From Pseudomonas allokribbensis (GTDB lineage Bacteria; Pseudomonadota; Gammaproteobacteria; Pseudomonadales; Pseudomonadaceae): DNA of 64,000 nucleotides. Both the position numbers and the translations under genes were made by a program. Below, piece by piece: positions 54,424-63,426 of this stretch. The stretch is from NCBI RefSeq assembly GCF_014863605.1, contig NZ_CP062252.1:4163001-4227000 (forward strand), given 5' to 3'. The notes beneath the pieces were generated by a model. It was given only the letters and a program-made list of their open reading frames with translations. It ran no database searches and had not been told where the DNA came from. Each line of letters begins with the position of its first letter. The stretch's first letter is position 1.

Positions 54424-55893
54424 TTAGTTGTGCGTGGTGGCTGGGCTGGCGTTGGCAGTGGTCAGGGTTTGCCCCTGAAAGCCGCCACCCAGCGCTTGCA
54501 TCAGTTGAATCGACAGGTCGATCTGCTCGGCATTCAGGTTGGCCAGCTGACGCTGGGCCTGCAGCAATTGCTGCTCGATGCTGAGCACGTCCAGGTAGTT
54601 GCCGATGCCGGAACCGTAACGCTGGACCACGGTGTTGTAAGAATCCTGAGCAATGTCGGTCGCGTGCTGCTGGGCGCCGATCTGCCGGCCGATGTCACGC
54701 AACTGGTTGATCGTGTCGCTGACATCGCCCAAGGCTTTCACCAGGCTTTTGTTGTACAGCGCCACGGCCAGGTCGTAGTCGGCGTCGCGTGCATCGAGGT
54801 TGGCGCGCAAGCGTCCACCGTCGAAGATCGGCAGCGAAATGGTCGGAGCGATGTTGAAGAAGCGGCTGGCGGACCCGAACATCGCGTCACCCAATAACGA
54901 TTCGGCACCGGCGGACGCCGTAAGGTTCAGGTTGGGATAGAAGCGGGTCTTGGCCGAGTCGATGTCCTTGCTCGCGGCCTCGACACGCCAGCGTGCGGCG
55001 ACCAGATCCGGGCGACGGCCCAGCAGTTCCGCCGGCAGAACAGACGGCAGCGCTACGGCACTGGCTTGCAGGACTTTCGGTCGGGCGATTTCGTTGCCGC
55101 GATCCGGGCCTTTACCGAGCAATACGGCCAGAGCGATTTTGGCGCTGTTCAGGCGCTTTTCGGCGTCGATCAGGCTGGCTTCGGAGCTGGCTTCCAGGCT
55201 TTGGGTCTGCTGGAACTGGTACTGGCTGTCGATCCCGGAGCTCAAACGACGCTGGCTCAGATCGAGCATCTGTTTGGTGCGCTTGAGGTCTTCGGTCGCC
55301 AGGTCATAAACGATGTGCGCCTGACCCAGATCGCTGTAGGCCCGGGCCACGTCGGCGGCGAGGGTCAGTTGCGCGGCCTGACGGTCGACTTCAGCCGCGC
55401 GAGCCTGGCCGAGTGCGGCTTCCCAGGCGTCACGCTGACCGCCCCAGAGGTCGAAGTTGTAATTGAAGCCGGCGCTGATATTGCGCGTAGTGGCGTAGGC
55501 GTCGCCCTGCCCTCGCGGGTCCTGATCCTTGGCCAGGCGCGAGCGCGTAATGCCGGCGCTGGCGTCGAGGGTCGGGTAGCGCTCGGCATCGGCGGCATAT
55601 GCAGCGGCGCTGGCCTGATGGGCGCGGGCGTCGGCGATCTGCATGTCCGGGCTGTCGTGCAGGGCTTCGCGGATCAGACCGTCGAGCTGCGGATCGCCGA
55701 GGCTGGTCCACCAATCGCTCTTCGGCCAAGCGGCCTGGGACAGAGTGACGCCATTGAGCGACTGACCGGTCTTCAGGGTTTTCGCGTCGAGGCTGGCGCC
55801 TTGGGTATCGAGGCCACTGTAGTTGGCGCAACCGGCGAGGATCATCGCCGACAGCACCAGTGTCAGGCTGCTGCGCAAGGTTTTACCGCTCAT
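54424..55893 (-). CDS. Efflux outer-membrane lipoprotein (NodT/OprM-type)
   Basis: 489-residue TolC-like outer-membrane factor. The signal peptide ends in a lipobox (LSAMILAGC), so the mature protein is lipid-anchored at Cys. OEP repeats are seen near AADVARAYSDLGQAHIVYDL and LADFN-type later repeats. The ATG at 55893 overlaps the marR end by 11 bases; a GTG nine bases earlier (55902) is an alternative start. Forms the outer-membrane exit of the EmrAB-type pump. Confidence 0.9.
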   Translation of the reverse strand: MSGKTLRSSLTLVLSAMILAGCANYSGLDTQGASLDAKTLKTGQSLNGVTLSQAAWPKSDWWTSLGDPQLDGLIREALHDSPDMQIADARAHQASAAAYAADAERYPTLDASAGITRSRLAKDQDPRGQGDAYATTRNISAGFNYNFDLWGGQRDAWEAALGQARAAEVDRQAAQLTLAADVARAYSDLGQAHIVYDLATEDLKRTKQMLDLSQRRLSSGIDSQYQFQQTQSLEASSEASLIDAEKRLNSAKIALAVLLGKGPDRGNEIARPKVLQASAVALPSVLPAELLGRRPDLVAARWRVEAASKDIDSAKTRFYPNLNLTASAGAESLLGDAMFGSASRFFNIAPTISLPIFDGGRLRANLDARDADYDLAVALYNKSLVKALGDVSDTINQLRDIGRQIGAQQHATDIAQDSYNTVVQRYGSGIGNYLDVLSIEQQLLQAQRQLANLNAEQIDLSIQLMQALGGGFQGQTLTTANASPATTHN

Positions 55894-56365
55894 TGTGTTC
55901 ACCTAACCGCTGGAGGGTGATCGGGTCACCGGCCGCCAGCAAAATTTTCTTGAGGATGTATTCCAGAGTTTTCAACTCGTCCGGGGTCACGGCGCCGGCC
56001 AGTTCGTTCATGGCGTCGGCACCGATGTGCGGCAGGCGATCGGCCAGTTGCTGGCCTTGTTCGGTGAGTTTCAGTTGCACCTGACGGCGATCGCCTTCGC
56101 TGCGTTGGCGAATCAGGAAACCTTTCTGCTCCAGGCGGTCGAGCATGCGGGTCATCGAACCGCTGTCCAGCGACAGGTGCCGGCACAGCTCGGCCGGGGT
56201 ATCGACGCCGAACTGGGCCATGATGATCAACACCTTGAACTGCGCGGCAGTGATGCCGTGGGGTTCCATGTGGGTGTCGATGATCTTGTCCTTGAGCAAG
56301 GCCGCACGGCCGAGCAACAGGCCGAGATGGCAATGCTTGAATTCGTCGGGGGTGAAATGCTTCAT
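55883..56365 (-). CDS. MarR-family transcriptional regulator
   Basis: 160-residue winged-helix regulator. Recognition region: TPAELCRHLSLDSGSMTRML (about 56-75), wing DRLEQKGFLIRQRSEGDRRQ. EmrR/MprA-like, and first gene of the efflux operon it should repress. Two CTGCCTAGGCAG palindromes lie in its promoter. Ligand binding, for example of phenolic compounds, normally releases such repressors; the ligand here is unknown. Confidence 0.92.
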   Translation of the reverse strand: MKHFTPDEFKHCHLGLLLGRAALLKDKIIDTHMEPHGITAAQFKVLIIMAQFGVDTPAELCRHLSLDSGSMTRMLDRLEQKGFLIRQRSEGDRRQVQLKLTEQGQQLADRLPHIGADAMNELAGAVTPDELKTLEYILKKILLAAGDPITLQRLGEHNER

Positions 56366-56379
56366 GTGCTCACCTAATA

Positions 56380-56393
56380 ACTGCCTAGGCAGT
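56380..56393. promoter_or_regulatory. MarR operator 1
   Basis: ACTGCCTAGGCAGT, a perfect 14-bp palindrome 15 bases upstream of the marR ATG. The first of two copies whose starts are 33 bases apart (three helical turns); the flanking GAATGT is also repeated. Confidence 0.8.
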
Positions 56394-56407
56394 GAATGTA
56401 TGTCGAG

Positions 56408-56435
56408 ATGTTACTGCCTAGGCAGCGAATGTCAA
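56408..56435 (-). promoter_or_regulatory. Promoter of the marR-emrAB operon with operator 2 in the spacer
   Basis: On the minus strand TTGACA (56430-56435), a 16-base spacer, TAACAT (56408-56413). The second CTGCCTAGGCAG palindrome (56414-56425) lies wholly within the spacer, so a bound repressor must block RNA polymerase. Confidence 0.75.
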
Positions 56436-56520
56436 CGTAATAGTTAGGTTGCTTTGTAATTGGCGGATAAATGGCTGGGCGAGCGTGGCTGAACAAGGGC
56501 GCATTGCGCGCGGATCACGC

Positions 56521-57843
56521 TCAGGATTTGTCAGAGGGATGATTCATCGATGGCGGGTGAAGGGGATGGACTTCCCGCCCACGCAAAGCAGTTGCCGCAT
56601 AACCACAGGCGCGTTTGACTACCGCATAAATACTGTGCCAGCCCGGCGGCGTCGGCTCGATGGCAGCATGCAGCGCCCACACGTAATCGAGCAGCAACCC
56701 CGGCGTCCAGGCCATCGCCTCGGCGCGCTTGCGCACCTGGGCCGCGACCCAGAATTCAGGACTGATGATGACCCGGGCAAAATCCAGCATGCTCGAATGG
56801 CCCCGGTTCATCGCGCCTTCCAGCGCCGCTTCCAGGCTATGCGCGACGGCACTCGAACAGTTGCGGCTGGTGAGGTTGTAGGTGGTGTCCTGCCGATAAT
56901 CCGTCCAGAACGCCTGAAGCCGTGCCGCGTCGAAATGCACGAAACTGACCTGAACCGAGGACGGACACCAGTCGGCAACCTCGCTCGCATAATCCTGCAG
57001 AAACCTGCCTGGGACATCGTTGTTCGGTGTTGCCCGCAGCAACCGCACGAAATCCCCCGCCGAACGATCGATGTCGTCCAGCGGGTAATGGCTGATGTAG
57101 AGGTCCGGCCCACATTCCAGTGCCGCGTGGCCGGCGGAGATGACGCCGTTGATGTCGACTGCAGCGATATAACGGTTGAGCAGCCGGTTGCGCACAAGGG
57201 TGTCGTCAACGGTGCCGCTGGGGGTCCAGACATGGATCACCAGCGCACCCTTATAGGCAGGCGCATCGACCAGAGAAGGCATCACCGGTGACTGCCCGTT
57301 CTTGAACCGGAACGCCTGCTGCAACAAGGCACAACCCGAGAGAAAGATGCTCATGCCAATGCAGAACGGCACTGTCCCCTTGTAAAGCGTCGGGTACGGT
57401 TCGAGGAGGAACAACGCGAAGCCAATCTCGAACAGCGCCACCAGCAGTGACACCTGCCAACCGACAAAGCGCACCACCACCGCAGCCGCCAGGCGAAAAC
57501 CGCCGTCGAGCAGAAAAGCCACACCGAACAGCACCGCGAGAATCACCCCGGCGACATGTTGCCGGTCGACGATCAGCAGCCCCAGCAGCAGAAAAGCCAG
57601 GCCCCGCGCCCTGTGCAAAACCGCCGCGGTGCCAGCTTGCGGGGCCGGCACCAGCAGAATGATCAGGGCTTCGAGCAACAACAGATAGCCGAACACATGC
57701 AGCGGGAAATACAGAACGCCGTCCAGCGCATCGATGAAAATGGCCACGCCGGCCGCGCCCCAGACAACGCCGGTCAGCGCCAGTGCTGACCAGCGCCGGC
57801 GGACAAAGTCGTTACCGAGCAAGACCATACTCAAACGGACCAT
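56521..57843 (-). CDS. HdeD-like membrane protein with C-terminal permuted papain-fold-like domain
   Basis: 440 residues in two parts. Residues about 18-180 hold six or so membrane helices resembling the HdeD/DUF308 family (GVVWGAAGVAIFIDALDGVL, LLLGLLIVDRQHVAGVILAV). Residues about 195-440 are soluble, with a conserved-looking His in ISAGHAALECG (His239) and a later Cys in TYNLTSRNCSSAVAHSL (Cys329). This His-before-Cys order and the NC...H context are typical of permuted NlpC/P60 (YiiX/LRAT-like) cysteine hydrolases. Function unknown; a membrane-bound amidase or lipid hydrolase is an inference. It stands alone. Confidence 0.75.
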   Translation of the reverse strand: MVRLSMVLLGNDFVRRRWSALALTGVVWGAAGVAIFIDALDGVLYFPLHVFGYLLLLEALIILLVPAPQAGTAAVLHRARGLAFLLLGLLIVDRQHVAGVILAVLFGVAFLLDGGFRLAAAVVVRFVGWQVSLLVALFEIGFALFLLEPYPTLYKGTVPFCIGMSIFLSGCALLQQAFRFKNGQSPVMPSLVDAPAYKGALVIHVWTPSGTVDDTLVRNRLLNRYIAAVDINGVISAGHAALECGPDLYISHYPLDDIDRSAGDFVRLLRATPNNDVPGRFLQDYASEVADWCPSSVQVSFVHFDAARLQAFWTDYRQDTTYNLTSRNCSSAVAHSLEAALEGAMNRGHSSMLDFARVIISPEFWVAAQVRKRAEAMAWTPGLLLDYVWALHAAIEPTPPGWHSIYAVVKRACGYAATALRGREVHPLHPPSMNHPSDKS

Positions 57844-57911
57844 AGGCGCCCCCGGGGCGTTTCGGGCAGCCGCACTTTGCAGCCATCAAGCTGAGATCAG
57901 TCTAATACATC

Positions 57912-57948
57912 AAAAAAGAGCCGGATCGTGGTGACACGAACCGGCTCT
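57912..57948 (-). terminator. Terminator of tamAB
   Basis: On the minus strand AGAGCCGG with CCGGCTCT, inner TCGTG/CACGA stem, then six T. Thirteen bases beyond the tamB stop. Confidence 0.93.
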
Positions 57949-57961
57949 GTAGGAATGCGGT

Positions 57962-60900
57962 CTAGAAGTCCCGCTTGTAGAAGATATCCAGCGAACTGGC
58001 CACGCCGCTGGCGGCTTCCAGGTAGACCTTTTTGCTCAGCTTGTAGCGCAAGGCGATGGTGTTGGCCGGTTCGAACACGCCGACGCCGTAACGCAAGCTG
58101 AGCTTCTCGGAGATATTGCCGCTGGCCACCACGCTGGTGGTGTTGCCGCTGCCCTGGGTGTCGAGCTGGAAATCCTGAATCCCCAGGTCCTTGGCCAGAC
58201 CGCTGGTGACCCCGGAACTGCCCATCAGGCCCAGACCGAGCGCCGCTTGCGCGAGCATGTTGTTGTCCTCGCCGGTGGTGCTCAGCGGACGCCCCAGCAC
58301 CAGATAGGACAACGCCTGCTCCTGGCTCATCGCCGGCTCGGAGAAGATCTGCGTGGTCGGCTGCTCGGCGCTGCCGCTCAGGCGAATACCGGCGATCACG
58401 TCGTCGGTCTGGCGGATCGCTTCGATGTCCAGATACGGCTGATCGATCGGCCCGGCAAACAGCAGACGCGCGCGGCGCACTGTCAGGCGCTGGCCGTAGG
58501 CGCGGTATTTACCGTCGTTGAGCCACAGCTCGCCACGGGTGTCCAGGTTGTCGCCGATGTGCACGTGACCTTGCAGATTGGCGGTCAGGCCGAATCCGGC
58601 AAAGCTCAGCTTGTCCTCACCGACCACCACGTCGATGTCCATCTTCATGGCCAGCGGCGGTTTGCCCTCTTCGGTCTGCGCACCGACGATGATCGTGTCA
58701 TCGGAGACTTTCACCGTCGATGGCGGCAGTTCGCGCACGGTGATTTCGCCTCTGGGCACCAGCACCTTGCCGGCAATCGCCAGCTCATCGCCAGCCATGG
58801 AAATCTTCAAGTCCGGCGCCACTTCAAGCTTGGCGTAGGGCTCGACGGTGACCGGCAATTGCGTGCCCTTGAGCGCCAGATCCACCACCAGCGCCTGACC
58901 CCAGGCGACGTTGCCGCTGAGGCTGCCCTGCCCGGCCTTGCCGCTTTTCCAGCCGCCGTTCAATTGCACGGTTTCCCCGGCGATCACCGCTTGCAGTTGC
59001 AGTGCCTGCAACTCCAGCGGCAGTTCCGGACCGGACACTTCACCGTCACTGAGTTGCACAGTGCCGTTGACCAGCGGCGCAAGCAATCCACCGGAAATCG
59101 TGCCGCTGCCGTTCAGGCGTCCGGTGAGTTTCTCGACCATCGGCACAAACGGCCGCGCCACCGACAGGTCCAGCCCGCTGAGGCGGAACGAGCCATTCAA
59201 CGGTTTGTTCTTCGGCAGTGGATTGAGTTGCGCCTGCACCATCAGTTCACCGAGTTTGCCACCGACGAAATTGAGGTCGGTGTCGATGCGTTTCGGCGTG
59301 AGTTTGCTGGTGAGCTTCAGGGTCTGGTACGGGAAGTCCAGCCACTGGTCCTTTTCCTTCATGCGCAAAGTGCCGCCGCTGGCATCGACGCTGATCTGGC
59401 CGTTCGGGCCGCTGGCCGGCAGGTCCAGTTGCAGGTCGGCATTGAGCTTGCCCTGCCAGGCGAAATCCTTGGGCAGCCATTGCGCCAGGCTTTCGATCGG
59501 GAATTGCTTGAGGTGGTAACGCAGCTTCGGCTCCGGCATCAACCGCTGGTCTTCGCCGCACAGGCTGGCATTGCCGGACATCCAGCAATGGGCGCCGAAG
59601 TTGATCTTGCCGTCGGCCAGACGTTCGAGTTTGGCCGGGTTTTGCAGCTTCCAGTCCTGACCGCCGGCCTGAATGTCGCCGCTGGCCAGACGCCCGCGCC
59701 AGTTGCCTTTGTCCAGATTGCCGTCCAGGCCCAGCGCGAGTTTCAGCTTCGGTCCGAGCAGGTCGAGAGTGAGCTTCTGATTTTTGATATCGCCCTGAGC
59801 GCTGGCGGTCAGGGTGCCCAGCGACGTGTCGCCGGCCTGAATGCCGCTGCCCTTCAAGTCGATTTTCGCCCGTTGCGCGCTGTCGAGGGTGGCGTCGAGG
59901 TTGAGGCTTTGCAGGCGATTGTCCTGGAACACCAGTTGCGAGCCTTGCAAATCGAGCTTGCCTTGCGGTGCTTTCAACGTGCCGGCGACATCGACCCGAC
60001 CGTTGATCTGCCCGCGCAGCTGCGGCCAGAGCTGGGCCAGACGCGGCAGCTTGATGTCGATCTGCCCGGTGAGCTTCTGTTGCAGGCTGCCCTTGCCATT
60101 GATGCTGTTGTCGCCGAGGCGGATTTGCAGGGCATTCAGATTCCACTGCTCGCCCGCGCCGTCAGCCTTGGCTTGCAGCACCGCCGGTTGCCCACGCAGT
60201 TTGCCTTTGAGGTCGAGGTCAGCGTTGAGGCTCAGGCGCTCGTTCTTCATTTCGCCCGTGCTTTTCAGTGGCCCGGCCAAGGTGCCCGGCAGCTCCGCCA
60301 TCCAGTACGCCGGGTTGAGCGCGGACAACTCCAGCGCAGTGTCCCAGGCAATGCCGTCGGCGAACTGCACGTTCACATGCCCTTCAGCCTTGCCCTGCCC
60401 CGCTTCGAGTTTGAATTGCGGCAGGAAGATCTGCTTGAGGTTGCCGCTGAACGGACTGCTCAGGCTGAACGCCCCCGCCGGGCCATCCAGCGCGGCGGCG
60501 AAATTGCCGAGGTATTGGCCGTCGGTGTAGGAGACTTCGCCGGTGAACGTGCGCAAGGCGACTTGCGGCTCGTCGATCTCGGAATAGAGCCGATGCCACG
60601 GGAAATCCTGCCAATTGATGTTGGCCTGGGCGCTGAGGCCTTTGCTCCAATCGACATTGCCAGTGAGCTTGAGGCTTTGCTTGTCATTGGCCGTCAGGTC
60701 GAGGCCAGCGATTTGCGCACCCTTGGCGTCAACCTTGCCTTTGAGCAACAGCGCTACCGGGCCTTTATCGGCAGGCAACGTCGCATTGCCGAGGAGTTGG
60801 TAACCATTTTTCAGGTCGCCTTCGCCGGTCAATACCAGTTGATTGAGTTGCAGAGTGTCCGGCAGGTCGGCGCTCGGTTTGAACGCATCCGAGGTGATGC

Positions 60901-61636
60901 GCACCTTGGCCGGCAGGTTTTCCGCCAGCGGTTGCAGCTCGCCGCTCAACTGGCCGTCGAGGTAGCCACGGCTGTCGGCGTGCAGGTTCAGGGTCTTGAG
61001 CAGATCACCGTCGATTTTGAGTGCCAGCGTCCATGGGCCGGTGCCCGGAGACGGTAGGGTCAGATCACCGGCGATGTTTAGCGGCCAGTTACCGGTGGGC
61101 TGCAACAGGCCGGACAGATTCAGGCTCAGGTCGTCGCGTTGCAGTTTCACGCTGTCGATCTGCATGCCCTTGGCAGTCCAGTGTGCCGCGAGTTGCAGGC
61201 CTTTGAGCTGTTCGCTGCCGTTGAACAACAGGCTGCCGACTTGTACGTCACCCAGTTCGATGGCCACCGGCAATTGCAGGTCCGGCAGTTTGATCGGACC
61301 GCTTTCGGTGGTTTCTTCGCCGGGCGGGAATTGCAGAATGACCTGATCGGCCTTGAGCTGTTCGATGCACAGCGTCATGCGTGTCAGGCACAGCGGCGAC
61401 CATTCGAAAATCGCCTTGTTGAGCTCGACGCGGCTGCCGTCCTGCTGCCAGAGCAAATGATCGGCGCTCCACTGCCCTCCCAGGCGACCCTGGAAGTTGT
61501 CGACGCTCAAACCCGGAACCAGCCCCAGCACCCAACGGCTGCCGGCCTGCGTTCCGAGCACAGCGGTAACGCTCAATACAATCAGCAGCACCAGCGACAA
61601 CAGCGCCAACGCCGAAATTTTCAAACCACGCTTCAC
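57962..61636 (-). CDS. tamB: Translocation and assembly module inner-membrane protein
   Basis: 1224-residue TamB. One N-terminal membrane anchor (about 10-30, ALALLSVLLIVLSV-like), then a very long series of amphipathic beta repeats forming a hydrophobic groove across the periplasm. The C-terminal DUF490 domain ends KKVYLEAASGVASSLDIFYK. It works with TamA in outer-membrane protein insertion, and TamB-like proteins are now also linked to phospholipid transport to the outer membrane. Start overlaps the tamA stop by 4 bases. Confidence 0.94.
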   Translation of the reverse strand: MKRGLKISALALLSLVLLIVLSVTAVLGTQAGSRWVLGLVPGLSVDNFQGRLGGQWSADHLLWQQDGSRVELNKAIFEWSPLCLTRMTLCIEQLKADQVILQFPPGEETTESGPIKLPDLQLPVAIELGDVQVGSLLFNGSEQLKGLQLAAHWTAKGMQIDSVKLQRDDLSLNLSGLLQPTGNWPLNIAGDLTLPSPGTGPWTLALKIDGDLLKTLNLHADSRGYLDGQLSGELQPLAENLPAKVRITSDAFKPSADLPDTLQLNQLVLTGEGDLKNGYQLLGNATLPADKGPVALLLKGKVDAKGAQIAGLDLTANDKQSLKLTGNVDWSKGLSAQANINWQDFPWHRLYSEIDEPQVALRTFTGEVSYTDGQYLGNFAAALDGPAGAFSLSSPFSGNLKQIFLPQFKLEAGQGKAEGHVNVQFADGIAWDTALELSALNPAYWMAELPGTLAGPLKSTGEMKNERLSLNADLDLKGKLRGQPAVLQAKADGAGEQWNLNALQIRLGDNSINGKGSLQQKLTGQIDIKLPRLAQLWPQLRGQINGRVDVAGTLKAPQGKLDLQGSQLVFQDNRLQSLNLDATLDSAQRAKIDLKGSGIQAGDTSLGTLTASAQGDIKNQKLTLDLLGPKLKLALGLDGNLDKGNWRGRLASGDIQAGGQDWKLQNPAKLERLADGKINFGAHCWMSGNASLCGEDQRLMPEPKLRYHLKQFPIESLAQWLPKDFAWQGKLNADLQLDLPASGPNGQISVDASGGTLRMKEKDQWLDFPYQTLKLTSKLTPKRIDTDLNFVGGKLGELMVQAQLNPLPKNKPLNGSFRLSGLDLSVARPFVPMVEKLTGRLNGSGTISGGLLAPLVNGTVQLSDGEVSGPELPLELQALQLQAVIAGETVQLNGGWKSGKAGQGSLSGNVAWGQALVVDLALKGTQLPVTVEPYAKLEVAPDLKISMAGDELAIAGKVLVPRGEITVRELPPSTVKVSDDTIIVGAQTEEGKPPLAMKMDIDVVVGEDKLSFAGFGLTANLQGHVHIGDNLDTRGELWLNDGKYRAYGQRLTVRRARLLFAGPIDQPYLDIEAIRQTDDVIAGIRLSGSAEQPTTQIFSEPAMSQEQALSYLVLGRPLSTTGEDNNMLAQAALGLGLMGSSGVTSGLAKDLGIQDFQLDTQGSGNTTSVVASGNISEKLSLRYGVGVFEPANTIALRYKLSKKVYLEAASGVASSLDIFYKRDF

Positions 61637-63360
61637 AGCTCAGGCCCCATGGAAAAGTGCAGCCGGATGCCGCCATCGTCGTCCAGCGCGTGAGCCAGGT
61701 CGAGGCGGATCGGCCCCACCGGCGAAACCCAGCGCACACCGATACCGACCCCGGTCTTGAGGTTCGGCAGTTCGAGTTTGTTGAAGGAGTTGCCCTGGTC
61801 GACGAAGGTCGCAATCCGCCATTTTTCAGCGATCGAGTATTGATATTCGACGCTGCCGGCAATCATGTAGCGCCCGCCGATGCGGTCGCCCTCGGCGTTT
61901 TCCGGGGACAGGCTCTGATAGTCGTAACCGCGCACGCTCTGATCGCCACCGGCGAAGAAACGCAGCGACGGTGGTACGGATTTATAACCGTTGGTGGCGC
62001 TGCCGCCGACCTGCACCCGCCCGAGGAAACGGTGATTGTCGAATACCGTGGTCAGGCCTTTGATCAATGCGGTGCCATATAAAAGGTTGGTGTCCGAAGC
62101 CAGACCTTCCTTGGCCACCTTGGATTCAAACGTCAGGCGATAACCATTGTGTGGGTCGATGCGGTTGTCGCTCTTGAGGTAGGAATAGCTGACACCGGGC
62201 ATCAACAGGTTGCTGAGACCGGAGTCGTCGCCCAGTTGATATTCCTCACGCTGCCATTTCAGCGAAATCACCCGCTGCCAGCCACTGGGCAACTTGCTGT
62301 GCCACTCAGGGCCGAAGGTCAGCAGTTTGCTCAGGGTGTCGGAGCCGTCGATATTTTCGTACTGATAACCACCGGCCCAGCGCAGTTTGTCGGTCAGCGG
62401 CGGGTCCAGCGGAATGTCATAGAACAGGCCGACGTTCTGCCGTGGCGCCGAGAGTTCGGCTTCCCAGCCGTAGCTGTCGCCTTGCGGGTTGACCCAATGG
62501 CGGGTCCAGTTGGCCTTGATTCGCGGGCCGACGTCGGTGGAATAACCGAGGCCGAGGCCCATGGTGCGCGGCTTGCGGGTTTCGAGTTTGACGTCCACCG
62601 GGATCACATCGTTTTTCGCGGCGGTCGGTGCGGCATCGACCCGCACGCCTTCGAAATAACCGCTCGATTGCAGGTCGCGATTGAGTTCGGCGATCAGTTC
62701 CGAGTCGTAGGGTTCGCCAGCCTTGAACGGCACCATGCGTTGCAGCAGGTCTTCGTCGAACGGCGTATCGCCCGCGAAACTGACTTTGCCCAGCGCATAA
62801 CGCGGGCCGCTTTCGTAGATCAATTCAACATCGGCGACCCCGGCGCGGGGATCGACCATCAATTTCTGGCTGGTGAAACGGCCACTGAAGAAGCCATAGC
62901 GCGACGCTTGATTCTGGATCAAGCGCTTGGCGTCTTCGTAACGACCATGGTTGAGCACGGCGCCGGGCTTGAGCACGTCGCTTTTCGGTACACGAAAGGC
63001 TTTGAGGGCGGCAGCGGGTCCGTCGACACGCACGGTGACATTGCGCAGGCGAATCGGCTCGCCGGGATCGATGTTCAGCACCAGGCGCGGTTTTTCGCCG
63101 CCCTTCACGTCACTCTCGATGTGCGGCTGGTAGTAGCCCAAAGCCTGGGCGGCCTTGCGCGCCTGCTCTTCGGCGCCGCGACTGAAGCGCTGCAAGGCTT
63201 CTTCGTCACGATCGCCGAGGCTGCCGATATAGCCTTCTATATTGGCTTTGAGTTCATCGTTGGACGGTTTGATCCGCACATCCAATTCACTTTGCGCCAG
63301 CGCCGCGCAGCTGGTTAACAGCATGAGCACGCCACTGGTAAATCTTCCTGGAAACTTCAT
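61633..63360 (-). CDS. tamA: Translocation and assembly module outer-membrane protein
   Basis: 575-residue Omp85-family protein with a signal peptide (cleavage near CAALA-QSELDV), three POTRA domains (about 25-260) and a 16-strand barrel. The barrel-lid motif is RFFAGGDQSVRGYDYQSL, and the last strands include VSPVGPIRLDLAHAL and end HFSMGPEL with a beta-signal-like tail. The frame opens at 63414, but MKFPGRF at 63360 starts the signal peptide. Ribosome binding site is weak. Confidence 0.94.
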   Translation of the reverse strand: MKFPGRFTSGVLMLLTSCAALAQSELDVRIKPSNDELKANIEGYIGSLGDRDEEALQRFSRGAEEQARKAAQALGYYQPHIESDVKGGEKPRLVLNIDPGEPIRLRNVTVRVDGPAAALKAFRVPKSDVLKPGAVLNHGRYEDAKRLIQNQASRYGFFSGRFTSQKLMVDPRAGVADVELIYESGPRYALGKVSFAGDTPFDEDLLQRMVPFKAGEPYDSELIAELNRDLQSSGYFEGVRVDAAPTAAKNDVIPVDVKLETRKPRTMGLGLGYSTDVGPRIKANWTRHWVNPQGDSYGWEAELSAPRQNVGLFYDIPLDPPLTDKLRWAGGYQYENIDGSDTLSKLLTFGPEWHSKLPSGWQRVISLKWQREEYQLGDDSGLSNLLMPGVSYSYLKSDNRIDPHNGYRLTFESKVAKEGLASDTNLLYGTALIKGLTTVFDNHRFLGRVQVGGSATNGYKSVPPSLRFFAGGDQSVRGYDYQSLSPENAEGDRIGGRYMIAGSVEYQYSIAEKWRIATFVDQGNSFNKLELPNLKTGVGIGVRWVSPVGPIRLDLAHALDDDGGIRLHFSMGPEL

Positions 63361-63426
63361 AGGCGCGGATGCTATCACGGGCTTGGGAGCGTGATAGAAC
63401 AGGAAACTTCCCAAAAAGTTCGATGG

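Noticed and set aside
58247..61057. Plus-strand open frame of 936 codons opposite tamB
   Set aside because: Antisense shadow of a long GC-rich gene; no start signal and no family features, while TamB is certain on the other strand.
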